Below, one piece after another: positions 17,241-26,081 of a DNA stretch of 64,000 bases. The notes beneath the pieces were generated by a model. The model worked only from the letters and a program-made list of their open reading frames with translations, was not told the origin of the DNA and did no database searches. Source of the stretch: Kordiimonas sp. SCSIO 12603 (lineage in GTDB: Bacteria > Pseudomonadota > Alphaproteobacteria > Sphingomonadales > Kordiimonadaceae); contig NZ_CP073748.1 in assembly GCF_024398035.1 (NCBI RefSeq), positions 425,501-489,500 of the forward strand, read 5' to 3'. The position numbers and the translations under genes are program-made. Positions within the stretch are counted from its first letter, which is position 1, and every line of letters starts with the position of its first letter.

Positions 17241-17741
17241 CTAACCATCAAGCGCGCCAGAGGCTTCAAGTGCTTTGCCTTCTTCAACAGTTAAGGCGCC
17301 TTCAAGTACCAGGAGAGCTCTTTTGGTATATAGACCACCGTCACCCGAGTATCCGCCCATACGGCCTGCGGATGCCATAATACGGTGGCAAGGGATCAAT
17401 ATCGGAATAGGGTTACGACCACAGGCGCTGCCAACTGCTTGGGCTGCTGATCCAATCTCTTTTGCTACATCACCGTACGTGCGGGTATCACCGTATGGGA
17501 TATCACACATAGCCTTCCAAACTTTTTCCTGATGCTTGGTACCCATTGGGTTGAGTGGCAGGTTAAACTCCGTGAGGTCACCGTCAAAATACAGGTCTAG
17601 TTGTCGTTTAGCTTCCAGAAGAAGCGAGGAGGGATTTTCTTCCTGAAATGGGCTCCATCCCCAATCAAGCGCAACAATGCTGCCTTCAAGCTCAGTGATA
17701 GTAATATCAATGATAGGGGTGTGCATGGAAATTTGTGACAT
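17241..17741 (-). CDS. ogt: Methylated-DNA-[protein]-cysteine S-methyltransferase
   Basis: This suicide repair protein removes alkyl groups from O6-alkylguanine onto its own cysteine. It has 166 aa from ATG 17741, chosen for the AGGA eight bases upstream; a longer frame exists. The DNA-binding helix-turn-helix is YGDVAKEIGSAAQAVGSACG (about residues 89-108), and the alkyl-acceptor is Cys118 in ILIPCHRIM. It lacks an Ada-type regulatory domain, so it is of Ogt type. It shares a transcript with the downstream hydrolase. Confidence 0.93.
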   Translation of the reverse strand: MSQISMHTPIIDITITELEGSIVALDWGWSPFQEENPSSLLLEAKRQLDLYFDGDLTEFNLPLNPMGTKHQEKVWKAMCDIPYGDTRTYGDVAKEIGSAAQAVGSACGRNPIPILIPCHRIMASAGRMGGYSGDGGLYTKRALLVLEGALTVEEGKALEASGALDG

Positions 17742-17866
17742 AAGATGGTCCTGAAAAATTTGCATTAAGAATGCGCTTAACTTCACTATAGCGGCTATAG
17801 CTTTCTTTTGCTAATGAACGCAAAGATTTGCTGCAATAAAAAACTGAGTGAAGAGCATTTAGCCTT

Positions 17867-19216
17867 ATGATGATGGATACGATTTTCGCCTTGTCTTCTG
17901 GTGCTGGTACAGCTGGTGTTGCTGTTATCAGATTATCTGGTCCAAAGGCGTTAGAAGCCCTTATGATACTTTCAGGCAAAGATCTTCCAAAGCCCCGTAT
18001 GGCTGCTCTCCGTGAGCTTAAAGATCACCGGACTGGTGTAAGGCTTGATAAATCTCTTGTGCTCACTTTCCCTGCGCCCGCCAGTTTTACAGGCGAGGAT
18101 GTAGTGGAGCTTCACCTTCATGGTGGGCGTTCAGTGATCACAGGTGTTCTTGAAGCTCTCACTGAAATTGATAGTCTCCGCATGGCGGAACCTGGTGAGT
18201 TCTCTAAACGTGCTTTCGAAAATGAGAAACTTGATCTTACGGAAGCTGAAGGCCTCAATGATCTAATTCATGCGCAAACAGCAGCGCAGCGAGAACAAGC
18301 ACTAAGACAGTTGGATGGTGCTTTAAAGGATCTTTATGAAGATTGGCGGGGTAGGTTGATTGGCCATTTGGCACATCTGGAAGCAGATATTGATTTCCCT
18401 GATGAAGATTTGCCTGAAGGTGTGGCCGGTGCTGTGCTCCCCAATATTACATCGCTTAGAGATGATATTGAAGGATACCTGAAAGATAATAAAAGGGCAG
18501 AAGCAATCCGTGACGGCTTCCGTATTGTTATCCTCGGGGAGCCAAATGCTGGTAAATCTACACTGATGAACGCGCTTTCTAAATCTGATGTTGCCATCGT
18601 TTCTGATGAGAAGGGCACCACACGAGATGTGATTGAAGTGAACCTTGACCTGGGCGGCTATCCTGTAAGGCTGATTGATACAGCTGGCCTCAGGGAGGGC
18701 GAAGGAGATGTTGAGCGTGAAGGTATCAGGCGCGCTGAAAAGAAAGCTGAGGAAGCTGATCTTCGCCTTGTTCTTGTTCGTGCTGATGAGTGGCCAACTA
18801 TCCCTGAGGCAGCTTCCAAGTGGCTTGATGAGGATGCAATTCTTGTAATCACACAAACAGATCGTGTTTCTATGTTTCACGTGAAACATGATGATGTACC
18901 AAACGGTATGAAAGTTATCACCGCGTCTGTGAGAGATAACCATGGCTTGGATGAGCTTCTGTCCACTGTAGAAGATTTTGTAAGTGAAGCGATGGCTCCC
19001 CGTGAGTTACCATCCCTTACGCGAGTGCGACATAGAAAAGCGCTTGAGGACACAGTAGATCATCTTTACCGATTCGAGGATAATGCTGGTTTGGACGCAG
19101 TTTTAGCTGCTGAAGATGTTCGTATGGCTGCTCGTTCACTTGGTAAAATCACCGGCCGCGTTGGTGTGGAAGATATGCTGGATGTTGTGTTTTCTGATTT
19201 TTGTATTGGAAAATGA
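17867..19216 (+). CDS. mnmE: tRNA modification GTPase MnmE
   Basis: With MnmG, this GTPase installs the (carboxymethyl)aminomethyl group on U34 of certain tRNAs. It has 449 aa. The N-terminal tetrahydrofolate-binding domain contains GEDVVELHLHGG and EPGEFSKRAF. The inserted G domain has P-loop GEPNAGKS (224-231), GTTRD and DTAGLRE, and the C-terminal CIGK carries the essential cysteine. Three consecutive ATGs begin it. A perfect parS site lies inside the G domain (encoding FHVKH) and another starts right after the stop codon. The G4 box is ITQTD rather than NKxD, a notable departure. Confidence 0.97.
   Translation: MMMDTIFALSSGAGTAGVAVIRLSGPKALEALMILSGKDLPKPRMAALRELKDHRTGVRLDKSLVLTFPAPASFTGEDVVELHLHGGRSVITGVLEALTEIDSLRMAEPGEFSKRAFENEKLDLTEAEGLNDLIHAQTAAQREQALRQLDGALKDLYEDWRGRLIGHLAHLEADIDFPDEDLPEGVAGAVLPNITSLRDDIEGYLKDNKRAEAIRDGFRIVILGEPNAGKSTLMNALSKSDVAIVSDEKGTTRDVIEVNLDLGGYPVRLIDTAGLREGEGDVEREGIRRAEKKAEEADLRLVLVRADEWPTIPEAASKWLDEDAILVITQTDRVSMFHVKHDDVPNGMKVITASVRDNHGLDELLSTVEDFVSEAMAPRELPSLTRVRHRKALEDTVDHLYRFEDNAGLDAVLAAEDVRMAARSLGKITGRVGVEDMLDVVFSDFCIGK
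18873..18888. promoter_or_regulatory. parS: parS centromere site 1
   Basis: This is a perfect 16-bp palindrome TGTTTCACGTGAAACA, the bacterial consensus ParB-binding site, embedded in the coding sequence of mnmE. Confidence 0.95.
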
Positions 19217-19232
19217 TGTTTCACGTGAAACA
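19217..19232. promoter_or_regulatory. parS: parS centromere site 2
   Basis: A perfect TGTTTCACGTGAAACA begins directly after the mnmE stop codon, in the mnmE-mnmG gap, and is the only intergenic copy. Confidence 0.95.
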
Positions 19233-19345
19233 TGCGCAGCGCACATAGCAGCTTAGCTTTGACTTAACCCTTATTTCTTATTATACCCAGCGCCTGTTTT
19301 GGTGTGCCGTATGCACGTCTTGATGTTTTGCCATTGGTGAATTGA

Positions 19346-21217
19346 ATGACTGATTTTGATGTAATTGTTGTGGGTGGTGGGCATGCTGGCTGTGAAGCAG
19401 CAGCTGCCTCTGCGCGTGTTGGTGCTAAAACTGCGCTGGTTACCCATAAGCTTGAAACCATTGGTGAGATGTCTTGTAACCCCGCGATTGGTGGTTTGGG
19501 TAAGGGCCATCTGGTGCGTGAGATTGATGCACTTGATGGTTTGATGGGGCTTGTTGCCGATAGTGCTGGTATTCAGTACCGGCTTCTAAACCGTAAAAAA
19601 GGGCCTGCTGTGCAAGGTCCTCGTGCACAGTCTGACCGCAAGCTTTACCGCAATGCCATGCAGGCAATTCTGAATGACTATGAAAATCTTTCATTGGTTG
19701 CTGGCGGCGTTGAAGACCTGATCGTAAACCGTGATGGCGATAAACCTGTTGTCGAAGGTGTGGTGTTGATGGATGGCACTAAGCTATCCGCAAAAGCCGT
19801 TGTAATTACTACAGGAACTTTCCTGCGTGGTCTTATTCATATTGGTGAAAAAACAACACCAGCGGGCAGGGTGGGTGAAGCTCCCGCTCTTGGCCTTTCT
19901 GATACCCTTATGGATATAGGGTTTGATCTTGGGCGTCTTAAAACCGGAACACCTGCGCGTCTTGATGGTCGTACTATTGATTGGGACCAGTGTATTGAGC
20001 AGCCAAGTGATGAAGATCCTGTGCCGTTTTCTTTCCTTACTGAGAAGGTTACCGTGCCGCAGATCAGCTGTTACCTAACACGTACCACGGCTAGTACTCA
20101 CAAAATTATCCGTGATAACCTGCACCGGGCACCTATGTATAGCGGGAAAATTGATAGTAAGGGACCGCGCTATTGCCCTTCTATTGAAGATAAAATCGTC
20201 CGCTTTGCAGATAAAGATAGCCACCAGATATTCCTTGAACCTGAAGGACTAGATGACCATACGGTGTATCCTAATGGTATTTCCACCAGCTTGCCTGAAG
20301 AGGTACAAAAGGATTTAATAGCTTCTATTCCTGGCCTAGAGAATGCAGAGATTATTCAGCCTGGTTACGCTATTGAATATGATTTTATTGATCCGCGCGA
20401 ACTTAAAGTAACACTTGAAACACACCGCGCAAGTCAGCTGTATCTAGCTGGTCAAATCAATGGCACCACTGGTTATGAAGAGGCAGGTGCACAAGGATTG
20501 ATGGCCGGCACAAATGCTGCTCTTAAAGCTTTAGGTGAAGAAACTCCTTTTGTATTAGACCGGGCGGATGCCTATATAGGTGTAATGCTTGACGATTTGG
20601 TAACTCAGGGAACGCGTGAACCTTACCGTATGTTTACATCACGGGCTGAATACCGCCTTCTTCTTCGTGCTGATAATGCTGATCAACGCCTGACAGATAA
20701 AGGGATAGAGGTTGGCCTTGTAAAAGAAGAGCGTAAGCAATCCTTTAACAAAAAGAAGCAAGCTCTTGCTGAAGCTAAAGAAATTTTGAAATCTTTGAGC
20801 CTTACGCCGAATGAAGCAGAAAAGGCCGGTTTGAAGATTAAGCAAGATGGTGTTCGTCGTGACGGAATGGTGTTGCTTGGTTTTAGCACAATTAATTTTG
20901 CACGCCTGAAAGATATCTGGCCTGATGAGCTTTCTGTTGTTGATACTAAAATTTCAGAACAACTCGAAATAGATGCGATGTATCAGGGTTACCTCGAGCG
21001 CCAGGAACAGGATATTGCTGCTTTCAGGAAAGATGAAGAAAAGGTCATTCCTGAAGACCTAGATTTCGCCGATATTCCCGGACTTTCCAATGAGATGCAG
21101 GAGAAGTTTAAAGAAGCACGACCGGCAACGCTTGGAGCAGCTGCTCGTATAGCAGGGGTTACACCAGCAGCGCTTACTCTTCTTCTTGGTCATATCAAAA
21201 AACGTTCTGCTGCGTAA
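19346..21217 (+). CDS. mnmG: tRNA uridine 5-carboxymethylaminomethyl modification enzyme MnmG
   Basis: This FAD-dependent partner of MnmE has 623 aa. The N-terminal dinucleotide-binding loop [12 protein letters not shown] (residues 8-19) and the signature [20 protein letters not shown] (about 45-64) identify the family; [13 protein letters not shown] and [16 protein letters not shown] are further conserved blocks. The C-terminal helical domain that binds MnmE is present, ending in LLGHIKK. It is the middle gene of mnmE-mnmG-rsmG, 129 bases after mnmE, with rsmG only 13 bases downstream. Confidence 0.98.
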   Translation: MTDFDVIVVGGGHAGCEAAAASARVGAKTALVTHKLETIGEMSCNPAIGGLGKGHLVREIDALDGLMGLVADSAGIQYRLLNRKKGPAVQGPRAQSDRKLYRNAMQAILNDYENLSLVAGGVEDLIVNRDGDKPVVEGVVLMDGTKLSAKAVVITTGTFLRGLIHIGEKTTPAGRVGEAPALGLSDTLMDIGFDLGRLKTGTPARLDGRTIDWDQCIEQPSDEDPVPFSFLTEKVTVPQISCYLTRTTASTHKIIRDNLHRAPMYSGKIDSKGPRYCPSIEDKIVRFADKDSHQIFLEPEGLDDHTVYPNGISTSLPEEVQKDLIASIPGLENAEIIQPGYAIEYDFIDPRELKVTLETHRASQLYLAGQINGTTGYEEAGAQGLMAGTNAALKALGEETPFVLDRADAYIGVMLDDLVTQGTREPYRMFTSRAEYRLLLRADNADQRLTDKGIEVGLVKEERKQSFNKKKQALAEAKEILKSLSLTPNEAEKAGLKIKQDGVRRDGMVLLGFSTINFARLKDIWPDELSVVDTKISEQLEIDAMYQGYLERQEQDIAAFRKDEEKVIPEDLDFADIPGLSNEMQEKFKEARPATLGAAARIAGVTPAALTLLLGHIKKRSAA

Positions 21218-21230
21218 TATCGAGAAATTT

Positions 21231-21854
21231 ATGTCTTACAGCTTTTCTGATCTTGAGCGTGATTTAGATGTTTCACGTGAAACACTGGATAAAATTAAAG
21301 TCTACGGTGACCTATTAGTTAAATGGCAGAAAGCTAAAAATCTGGTCTCTAACAGTACTCTCGACGATATCTGGAGACGTCATTTTCTCGATTCGGCACA
21401 AATGGCACCACTTCTTAAGGAGCGATTCGGTGAAAAGCAGATCAAAATGCTTGATATTGGTTCAGGAGCCGGCTTCCCGGCACTTGTTCTTGCAAGCATG
21501 GGAATTGGTGAAGCTCATATGGTGGAATCTGTCGGCCGTAAGTGTATTTTTATGCGTCAGGTTTCACGTGAAACATCCGCAAACGCGCAGATTCACAACG
21601 TTCGTATCGAAGAACTAGAGCCGTTTGAGGTTGATATTGTTACCTCCAGAGCGTGCGCTCGTGTGCTTCAGCTGATGAATTGGGCAAAACCTTTCCTCAA
21701 AGAAAATGTAGAAATGTGGCTTCTGAAGGGAGAAACTGCAGAAGAGGAATTGACCGAAGCTCAAGCTTATTGGAAGATGGATATCAACCGCTTTGATAGC
21801 CTATCAGACCCGAGCGGGGTCATCTTAAGGCTAAGCAACATAAAACAGCTGTAA
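21231..21854 (+). CDS. rsmG: 16S rRNA (guanine(527)-N(7))-methyltransferase RsmG
   Basis: This SAM-dependent enzyme methylates G527 of 16S rRNA. From ATG 21231 it has 207 aa, the usual length; a longer TTG-started frame would overlap mnmG and is unlikely. The SAM-binding motif is MLDIGSGAGFPALVLA (about residues 75-90), preceded by RRHFLDSAQ. Two parS palindromes are read through as DVSRET and QVSRET, so the protein sequence accommodates centromere DNA. It links mnmG to parA. Confidence 0.96.
   Translation: MSYSFSDLERDLDVSRETLDKIKVYGDLLVKWQKAKNLVSNSTLDDIWRRHFLDSAQMAPLLKERFGEKQIKMLDIGSGAGFPALVLASMGIGEAHMVESVGRKCIFMRQVSRETSANAQIHNVRIEELEPFEVDIVTSRACARVLQLMNWAKPFLKENVEMWLLKGETAEEELTEAQAYWKMDINRFDSLSDPSGVILRLSNIKQL
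21269..21284. promoter_or_regulatory. parS: parS centromere site 3
   Basis: A perfect TGTTTCACGTGAAACA lies within the first 60 bases of rsmG, encoding part of DVSRET. Confidence 0.95.
21560..21575. promoter_or_regulatory. parS: parS centromere site 4 (15 of 16 match)
   Basis: GGTTTCACGTGAAACA differs from the consensus only in the first base; the inner 14-bp palindrome is intact. It lies in rsmG, encoding part of QVSRET. Confidence 0.9.
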
Positions 21855-21902
21855 CAGTATGTAAAAATTGCCTTTATTGGCAAAACGGGGGAGTTTTCTG
21901 GA

Positions 21903-22697
21903 ATGTCTAACGGGCAAGCTCATATTATTGCTGTTGCTAACCAAAAGGGTGGGGTTGGCAAAACAACAACAACGATTAATTTAGCCACTGCTATGGCTGC
22001 AGTGAAAAAGCGTGTGCTTATTCTGGATTTAGATCCTCAAGGGAACGCCAGCACAGGCTTTGGCATTGATCGCGGAGCCCGTGAAATTACTTCGTATGAC
22101 GTCGTACTTGGAGCAGCACCGCTTGGTGATGCTGTTCTTGAAACAGAAGTGCCAGGACTTTCTATTATTCCTTCTACCGTTGATCTTTCTGGTGCTGACC
22201 TTGAACTAGCAGAGCTTCCTCAGCGTAATTTCCGCCTAAAACAAGCATTTGAGAAGGCATCTGCTTATGATGAATATGATTATATTCTCATAGATTGCCC
22301 GCCATCTCTCTCGCTTCTCACCATTAATGCCTTGGTTTCAGCAGATAGTGTGCTTGTCCCGCTTCAGTGTGAGTTTTTTGCACTTGAAGGCCTTAGTCTT
22401 CTTCTAAAAACTATTGAGCAAGTTAAAGCCAGCTTGAACCCAGAGCTGGAAATTAATGGTGTGGTACTCACGATGTTTGACAAACGGAATAATTTGTCAG
22501 AACAAGTGGCAGAAGATGTTCGTGCATATCTAGGGGATAAGGTTTATCAAACTGTGATCCCGCGGAATGTAAGAATTTCAGAGGCTCCGAGCTTCGGTAA
22601 ACCAGCAATTCTTTATGATCATCGCTGTACGGGCAGCCGAGCTTATATTGAATTGGCACGAGAAGTACTTGGGCGCGGCAGCAAGATAGCTGCTTAA
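21903..22697 (+). CDS. parA: Chromosome partitioning ATPase ParA (Soj)
   Basis: This deviant-Walker ATPase moves replicated origins. It has 264 aa. The deviant Walker A is KGGVGKTT (residues 15-22), then LDLDPQGNAST (switch I region), and Walker B is YILIDCPPSLSLLT. It has no N-terminal DNA-binding domain, so it is of the chromosomal Soj type. It follows rsmG by 48 bases and precedes parB by 37, the standard rsmG-parA-parB order near alphaproteobacterial origins. parS sites upstream form its centromere. Confidence 0.98.
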   Translation: MSNGQAHIIAVANQKGGVGKTTTTINLATAMAAVKKRVLILDLDPQGNASTGFGIDRGAREITSYDVVLGAAPLGDAVLETEVPGLSIIPSTVDLSGADLELAELPQRNFRLKQAFEKASAYDEYDYILIDCPPSLSLLTINALVSADSVLVPLQCEFFALEGLSLLLKTIEQVKASLNPELEINGVVLTMFDKRNNLSEQVAEDVRAYLGDKVYQTVIPRNVRISEAPSFGKPAILYDHRCTGSRAYIELAREVLGRGSKIAA

Positions 22698-22734
22698 AAT
22701 AATTAAATAAAAACAATTAGTTAGGGTTTATATA

Positions 22735-23658
22735 ATGGCAAAAAATGCTCGTAAAGGGCTGGGAAGAGGGCTTTCAGCACTTCTGGCAGATGATAGACCA
22801 GCATTAAATACAGTTTCAGAAAAAACTGCTGTTCAGGATGGTACAGGTTCTGATGGCGCGCCTAGTGGCCGTCGCCGTTTGCCTATCGAGTTCCTTGAAA
22901 GAAATGCTGCCCAGCCGCGTGTGCATTTTGATGAAGAGGCACTTAATGAGCTTTCAGCTTCTATTAAAGAAAAGGGGCTGTTACAGCCAATTCTTGTTCG
23001 TGAACTAGGTCCTGAGAAATTCCAAATCGTTGCGGGTGAGCGCCGCTGGCGTGCATCACAGCGTGCGGGTATTCATGAAGTACCAGTAGTGGTGAAAGAA
23101 CTTAGCGATACTGAAGTTCTTGAAATTGCTATAATAGAGAATATTCAGCGCCAGGATCTGACTGCTATTGAAGAAGCCATCGGCTATAAGCGCCTGATGG
23201 AGGAGTTCAAGCATACGCAGGAAGCGGTTGCAGAGGTGGTTGGTAAAAGCCGTAGCCATGTAACTAACCTTCTTCGCCTCTTAACACTGCCTGAAGAAGT
23301 ACAGCAGATGGTAGCTCGCGGGGACCTCTCTATGGGGCATGCCCGTACGCTGATTGGTAGTAGCGATCCGCTTGAACTGGCAAAACGGGTGGTGAAAGAA
23401 GGGCTTAGCGTACGCCAGACAGAAGCTTTAGCTAACGAAAGCAAAGGTAAACAGAAGCGTCAACCACGCCCTGGTGGTACTGGTTCAGCCAAGAAGAAAG
23501 ATGCGGATACTATCGCGCTTGAGAAAGATCTTACAGCAGCGGTTGGCATGAAAGTATCCATCGAGCATGAAGGCGAGGCCGGTAAGGTAGTTATCGCTTA
23601 TGAAGACCTTGAAAAGCTTGATGAACTTTGCAGTAAACTAGGTGTTTGTGGATTTTAA
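22735..23658 (+). CDS. parB: Chromosome partitioning protein ParB (Spo0J)
   Basis: This CTP-dependent clamp loads at parS. It has 307 aa. The N-terminal GLGRGLSALL (residues 8-17) stimulates ParA in the family. The ParB/Srx CTP-binding domain contains GERRWRASQRAG (101-112) and ENIQRQDL (135-142). The helix-turn-helix is near 161-185 (TQEAVAEVVGKSRSHVTNLL) and the C-terminal dimerisation domain follows a Lys-rich linker (about 235-260). The matching parS sites lie 1.2 to 4 kb upstream. A strong terminator follows. Confidence 0.98.
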   Translation: MAKNARKGLGRGLSALLADDRPALNTVSEKTAVQDGTGSDGAPSGRRRLPIEFLERNAAQPRVHFDEEALNELSASIKEKGLLQPILVRELGPEKFQIVAGERRWRASQRAGIHEVPVVVKELSDTEVLEIAIIENIQRQDLTAIEEAIGYKRLMEEFKHTQEAVAEVVGKSRSHVTNLLRLLTLPEEVQQMVARGDLSMGHARTLIGSSDPLELAKRVVKEGLSVRQTEALANESKGKQKRQPRPGGTGSAKKKDADTIALEKDLTAAVGMKVSIEHEGEAGKVVIAYEDLEKLDELCSKLGVCGF

Positions 23659-23677
23659 GTATCTGAATATATTAAAG

Positions 23678-23710
23678 AAAAAGGCTGTGATATAATTCAC
23701 AGCCTTTTTT
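23678..23710. terminator. Bidirectional terminator between parB and gshB
   Basis: A perfect 13-bp stem (AAAAAGGCTGTGA at 23678-23690 with TCACAGCCTTTTT at 23697-23709) and a 6-base loop, with A and T runs on both sides, serves both convergent genes. Confidence 0.92.
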
Positions 23711-23731
23711 ATTGGATATTGTATGAAGTAG

Positions 23732-24679
23732 TTAATTCAGCTTTTCTTCCAGAACATCCCAGATTACTGCTTCAAGGCTTACACCATCAAATTGGTTTAC
23801 TGACTGAAGGCCTGTAGGGGAGGTTACATTAATCTCGGTGAGCCAATCACCGATTACATCAATGCCTACAAAGGTAAGGCCGCGGCTTTTAAGCTCAGGC
23901 TTTAATCGTTCGCAAATCTCCACTTCGCGCTCTGTAAGTCCTGATTTCTCAGCGGAACCACCTGCTACAAGGTTTGAACGAATCTCGCCCTTTGCTGGCA
24001 CACGGTTAATAGCGCCAACGGCTTCGCCATCCACGAGGATAATGCGTTTATCGCCCTTAACCACATCAGGCAGGAACTGCTGCACCATCACAGGTTCACG
24101 GCTTGAAGCCAGGAACATTTCCATAAGGCTGCCAAGGTTGCTGTCACCTTCCTTCAGGTGGAATACCCCAGCACCGCCATTGCCGTACAGTGGCTTTACG
24201 ATGATCTCACCAAAATCAGCACGGAATTTCTTCACTTCGTCTTCACGGCGGGTGATAAGGGTAGGCGGCATTAAGTCTATAAATTTAGTAACAAAAAGCT
24301 TCTCTGGCGCGTTTCTTACTTCAGCGGGGTTATTTACCACCAGCGTTTCATCAGCAACAAGCTCCAGAAGGTGAGTGGCAGTAATATAGGCCATATCAAA
24401 TGGTGGGTCCTGACGCATCCAAACCACGTCCATATCCGCAATCTTAATGCAAGCTGGTTCGCCAAACGTAAAATGATTGCCTTCTTCACGGCGCACTGTA
24501 ACAGGGCGTGCTTCCGCATATACCACACCTTCGCGGTAACTCAGGTCTTCAGCCAGATAGTGCCAAAGCTCATAGCCGCGGGCCTGTGCTTCCAGCATCA
24601 GAACAAAGGTGCTGTCGCCACTTATATTCACAGTTTCCATAGGGTCCATCTGGAATGCGACCTTGCGCTGTGTTGCCAT
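23732..24679 (-). CDS. gshB: Glutathione synthetase
   Basis: This ATP-grasp ligase joins gamma-glutamylcysteine and glycine. It has 315 aa, the length of the bacterial GshB family. The N-terminal domain has VAFQMDPMETVNISGDSTF and the substrate region WMRQDPPFDMAYI; the ATP-grasp core has IVKPLYGNGGAGVF and the metal/ATP-binding C-terminal segment FVGIDVIGDWLTEINVTSPTG. It is last in the minus-strand order rsmI-yraN-gshB, which is conserved near this locus in many alphaproteobacteria. Confidence 0.97.
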   Translation of the reverse strand: MATQRKVAFQMDPMETVNISGDSTFVLMLEAQARGYELWHYLAEDLSYREGVVYAEARPVTVRREEGNHFTFGEPACIKIADMDVVWMRQDPPFDMAYITATHLLELVADETLVVNNPAEVRNAPEKLFVTKFIDLMPPTLITRREDEVKKFRADFGEIIVKPLYGNGGAGVFHLKEGDSNLGSLMEMFLASSREPVMVQQFLPDVVKGDKRIILVDGEAVGAINRVPAKGEIRSNLVAGGSAEKSGLTEREVEICERLKPELKSRGLTFVGIDVIGDWLTEINVTSPTGLQSVNQFDGVSLEAVIWDVLEEKLN

Positions 24680-24736
24680 AATTTAATCCTTACTTGCTGG
24701 AAACATATTTAATTATTGAGACTTAGCCAGATAATA

Positions 24737-25099
24737 CTAAAAGCCCGGCCGCCACGCATCCTTGATATGGGCCGGAAGGCGCTTTGGTGCAATGGCTATT
24801 ACATCAAACCTAAGTGAATATTTTTCAAAAGATTGGGTTTTGAGCCAGTCTTCAGTGGCATGAACTATTCGCTGTTGCTGGCGAGGTGTTACTGCATAGA
24901 GGCTATTTTCCCGGGTTTTGTGGGCTTTTACTTCAACAATCAGGATTTCAGAACCGCGCTTGCAGATGATATCTATCTCTCCGCGCTTTGAGCGAAACCG
25001 TTCTTCAAGGATAGTATATCCTTTAAGGCGCAACCAGTTGGCTGCAATTTTTTCGGCCTTTCGGCCTCTGGCTTCGCTTTTTTGGCGTTCTGTCGTCAA
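24737..25099 (-). CDS. yraN: YraN/UPF0102 endonuclease-like protein
   Basis: This 120-aa protein has a restriction-endonuclease-like fold (UPF0102). Conserved segments include AEKIAANWLRLKGYTIL (residues 15-31), then GEIDIICKRG (about 40-49) and the EVKAHKTRENSL box (about 56-67), the D...ExK pattern of nuclease active sites. The only suitable start is TTG at 25099, one base from the rsmI stop codon, with AGGG about nine bases upstream. Activity is unproven for most of the family. It is co-transcribed with rsmI and gshB. Confidence 0.9.
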   Translation of the reverse strand: MTTERQKSEARGRKAEKIAANWLRLKGYTILEERFRSKRGEIDIICKRGSEILIVEVKAHKTRENSLYAVTPRQQQRIVHATEDWLKTQSFEKYSLRFDVIAIAPKRLPAHIKDAWRPGF

Positions 25100-25100
25100 A

Positions 25101-25973
25101 CTAGTTTTTCCCTGAAAGCTCCAAGGCTCTATTATACAGTTCTTTCTTCTTTATGCCTGTTAAATCAGAAACGAAGCTGGCAGCATCTTTCACCCGCATA
25201 TAGGTAAGGGCTTTTTCAAGCAGTTTATCAGTATCTGCTTCCACGTTGCCAGTTTGCTTGATTGTTCCTTTATCTGGTGCACTTAGAATAACCACTACTT
25301 CACCCTTTGGTGGGCCACTTTCAGCGTAGTGAGTAGCTATATCATTTAAGTTGCCTCTAACAACTTCTTCGAATTTCTTGGTGAGTTCGCGACAAACAGC
25401 CACTTTCCGGCCTTCAAGAACTGAAGCGGCATCTTCAAGGCACGCAGGTAGGCGTTTTGCACTCTCATAAAAAATAAGGCTGGCTTTTGTATTTTTTTCA
25501 GCCTCGAACCATTCAGTTCTGGCTTTGGTTTTATTGGGAGGAAACCCCATAAACATAAAACGGTCTGTTGGTAGCCCTGCGAGTGAAAGAGCAGTAACGA
25601 GTGCACAAGGGCCCGGGATTGCAGTTACCCGGTGACCCGCTTCGCGGGCTTCATCTACAAGTTTATAGCCTGGATCTGAAATCAATGGTGTACCCGCATC
25701 AGAAACCAAAGCTACTGATGCCCCTTCAGCGATTTTACCAAGAATTTTTGGTCGCTGAATCTCGCCGTTATGTTCATGATATTGAATAAGAGGTTTCTTA
25801 AGAAGAAGAGCTGACAGGAGCTTGGCTGTAACCCTGGTATCTTCGCAGGCAATATAATCCACCCCTGATAAAATCTCATTAGCTCGTTTGCTTACATCAC
25901 CTAAATTGCCAATAGGCGTAGCAACAATATAAAGCCCAGCAGATATTTTTTGCCCTGACCTGATTTCAGCCAT
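25101..25973 (-). CDS. rsmI: 16S rRNA (cytidine(1402)-2'-O)-methyltransferase RsmI
   Basis: This tetrapyrrole-methylase-fold enzyme 2'-O-methylates C1402 of 16S rRNA. From ATG 25973 it has 290 aa; an upstream in-frame extension is hydrophobic and overlaps the divergent lipoprotein leader, so I left it out. Diagnostic segments are LYIVATPIGNLGD (residues 13-25), EDTRVTAKLL, LVSDAGTPLISDPGY and AIPGPCALVTALSLAGLP. It is followed after one base by yraN. It is divergent from an LpoA-like lipoprotein gene, an arrangement seen across proteobacteria. Confidence 0.96.
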   Translation of the reverse strand: MAEIRSGQKISAGLYIVATPIGNLGDVSKRANEILSGVDYIACEDTRVTAKLLSALLLKKPLIQYHEHNGEIQRPKILGKIAEGASVALVSDAGTPLISDPGYKLVDEAREAGHRVTAIPGPCALVTALSLAGLPTDRFMFMGFPPNKTKARTEWFEAEKNTKASLIFYESAKRLPACLEDAASVLEGRKVAVCRELTKKFEEVVRGNLNDIATHYAESGPPKGEVVVILSAPDKGTIKQTGNVEADTDKLLEKALTYMRVKDAASFVSDLTGIKKKELYNRALELSGKN

Positions 25974-26081
25974 CTTCTTGATCCAAATTAATACTTTAAA
26001 AAACTGTAGCAGTATTTTACAGCAACACAAATTTTGAGTAGGTTCCACATACGCGGTACCGATTGTTTAAGAAGGGCAGTT

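Noticed and set aside
18323-18943. A 206-codon open frame antisense to mnmE
   Set aside because: It is fully overlapped by mnmE, whose motifs are unambiguous; no ribosome site or family features were seen.
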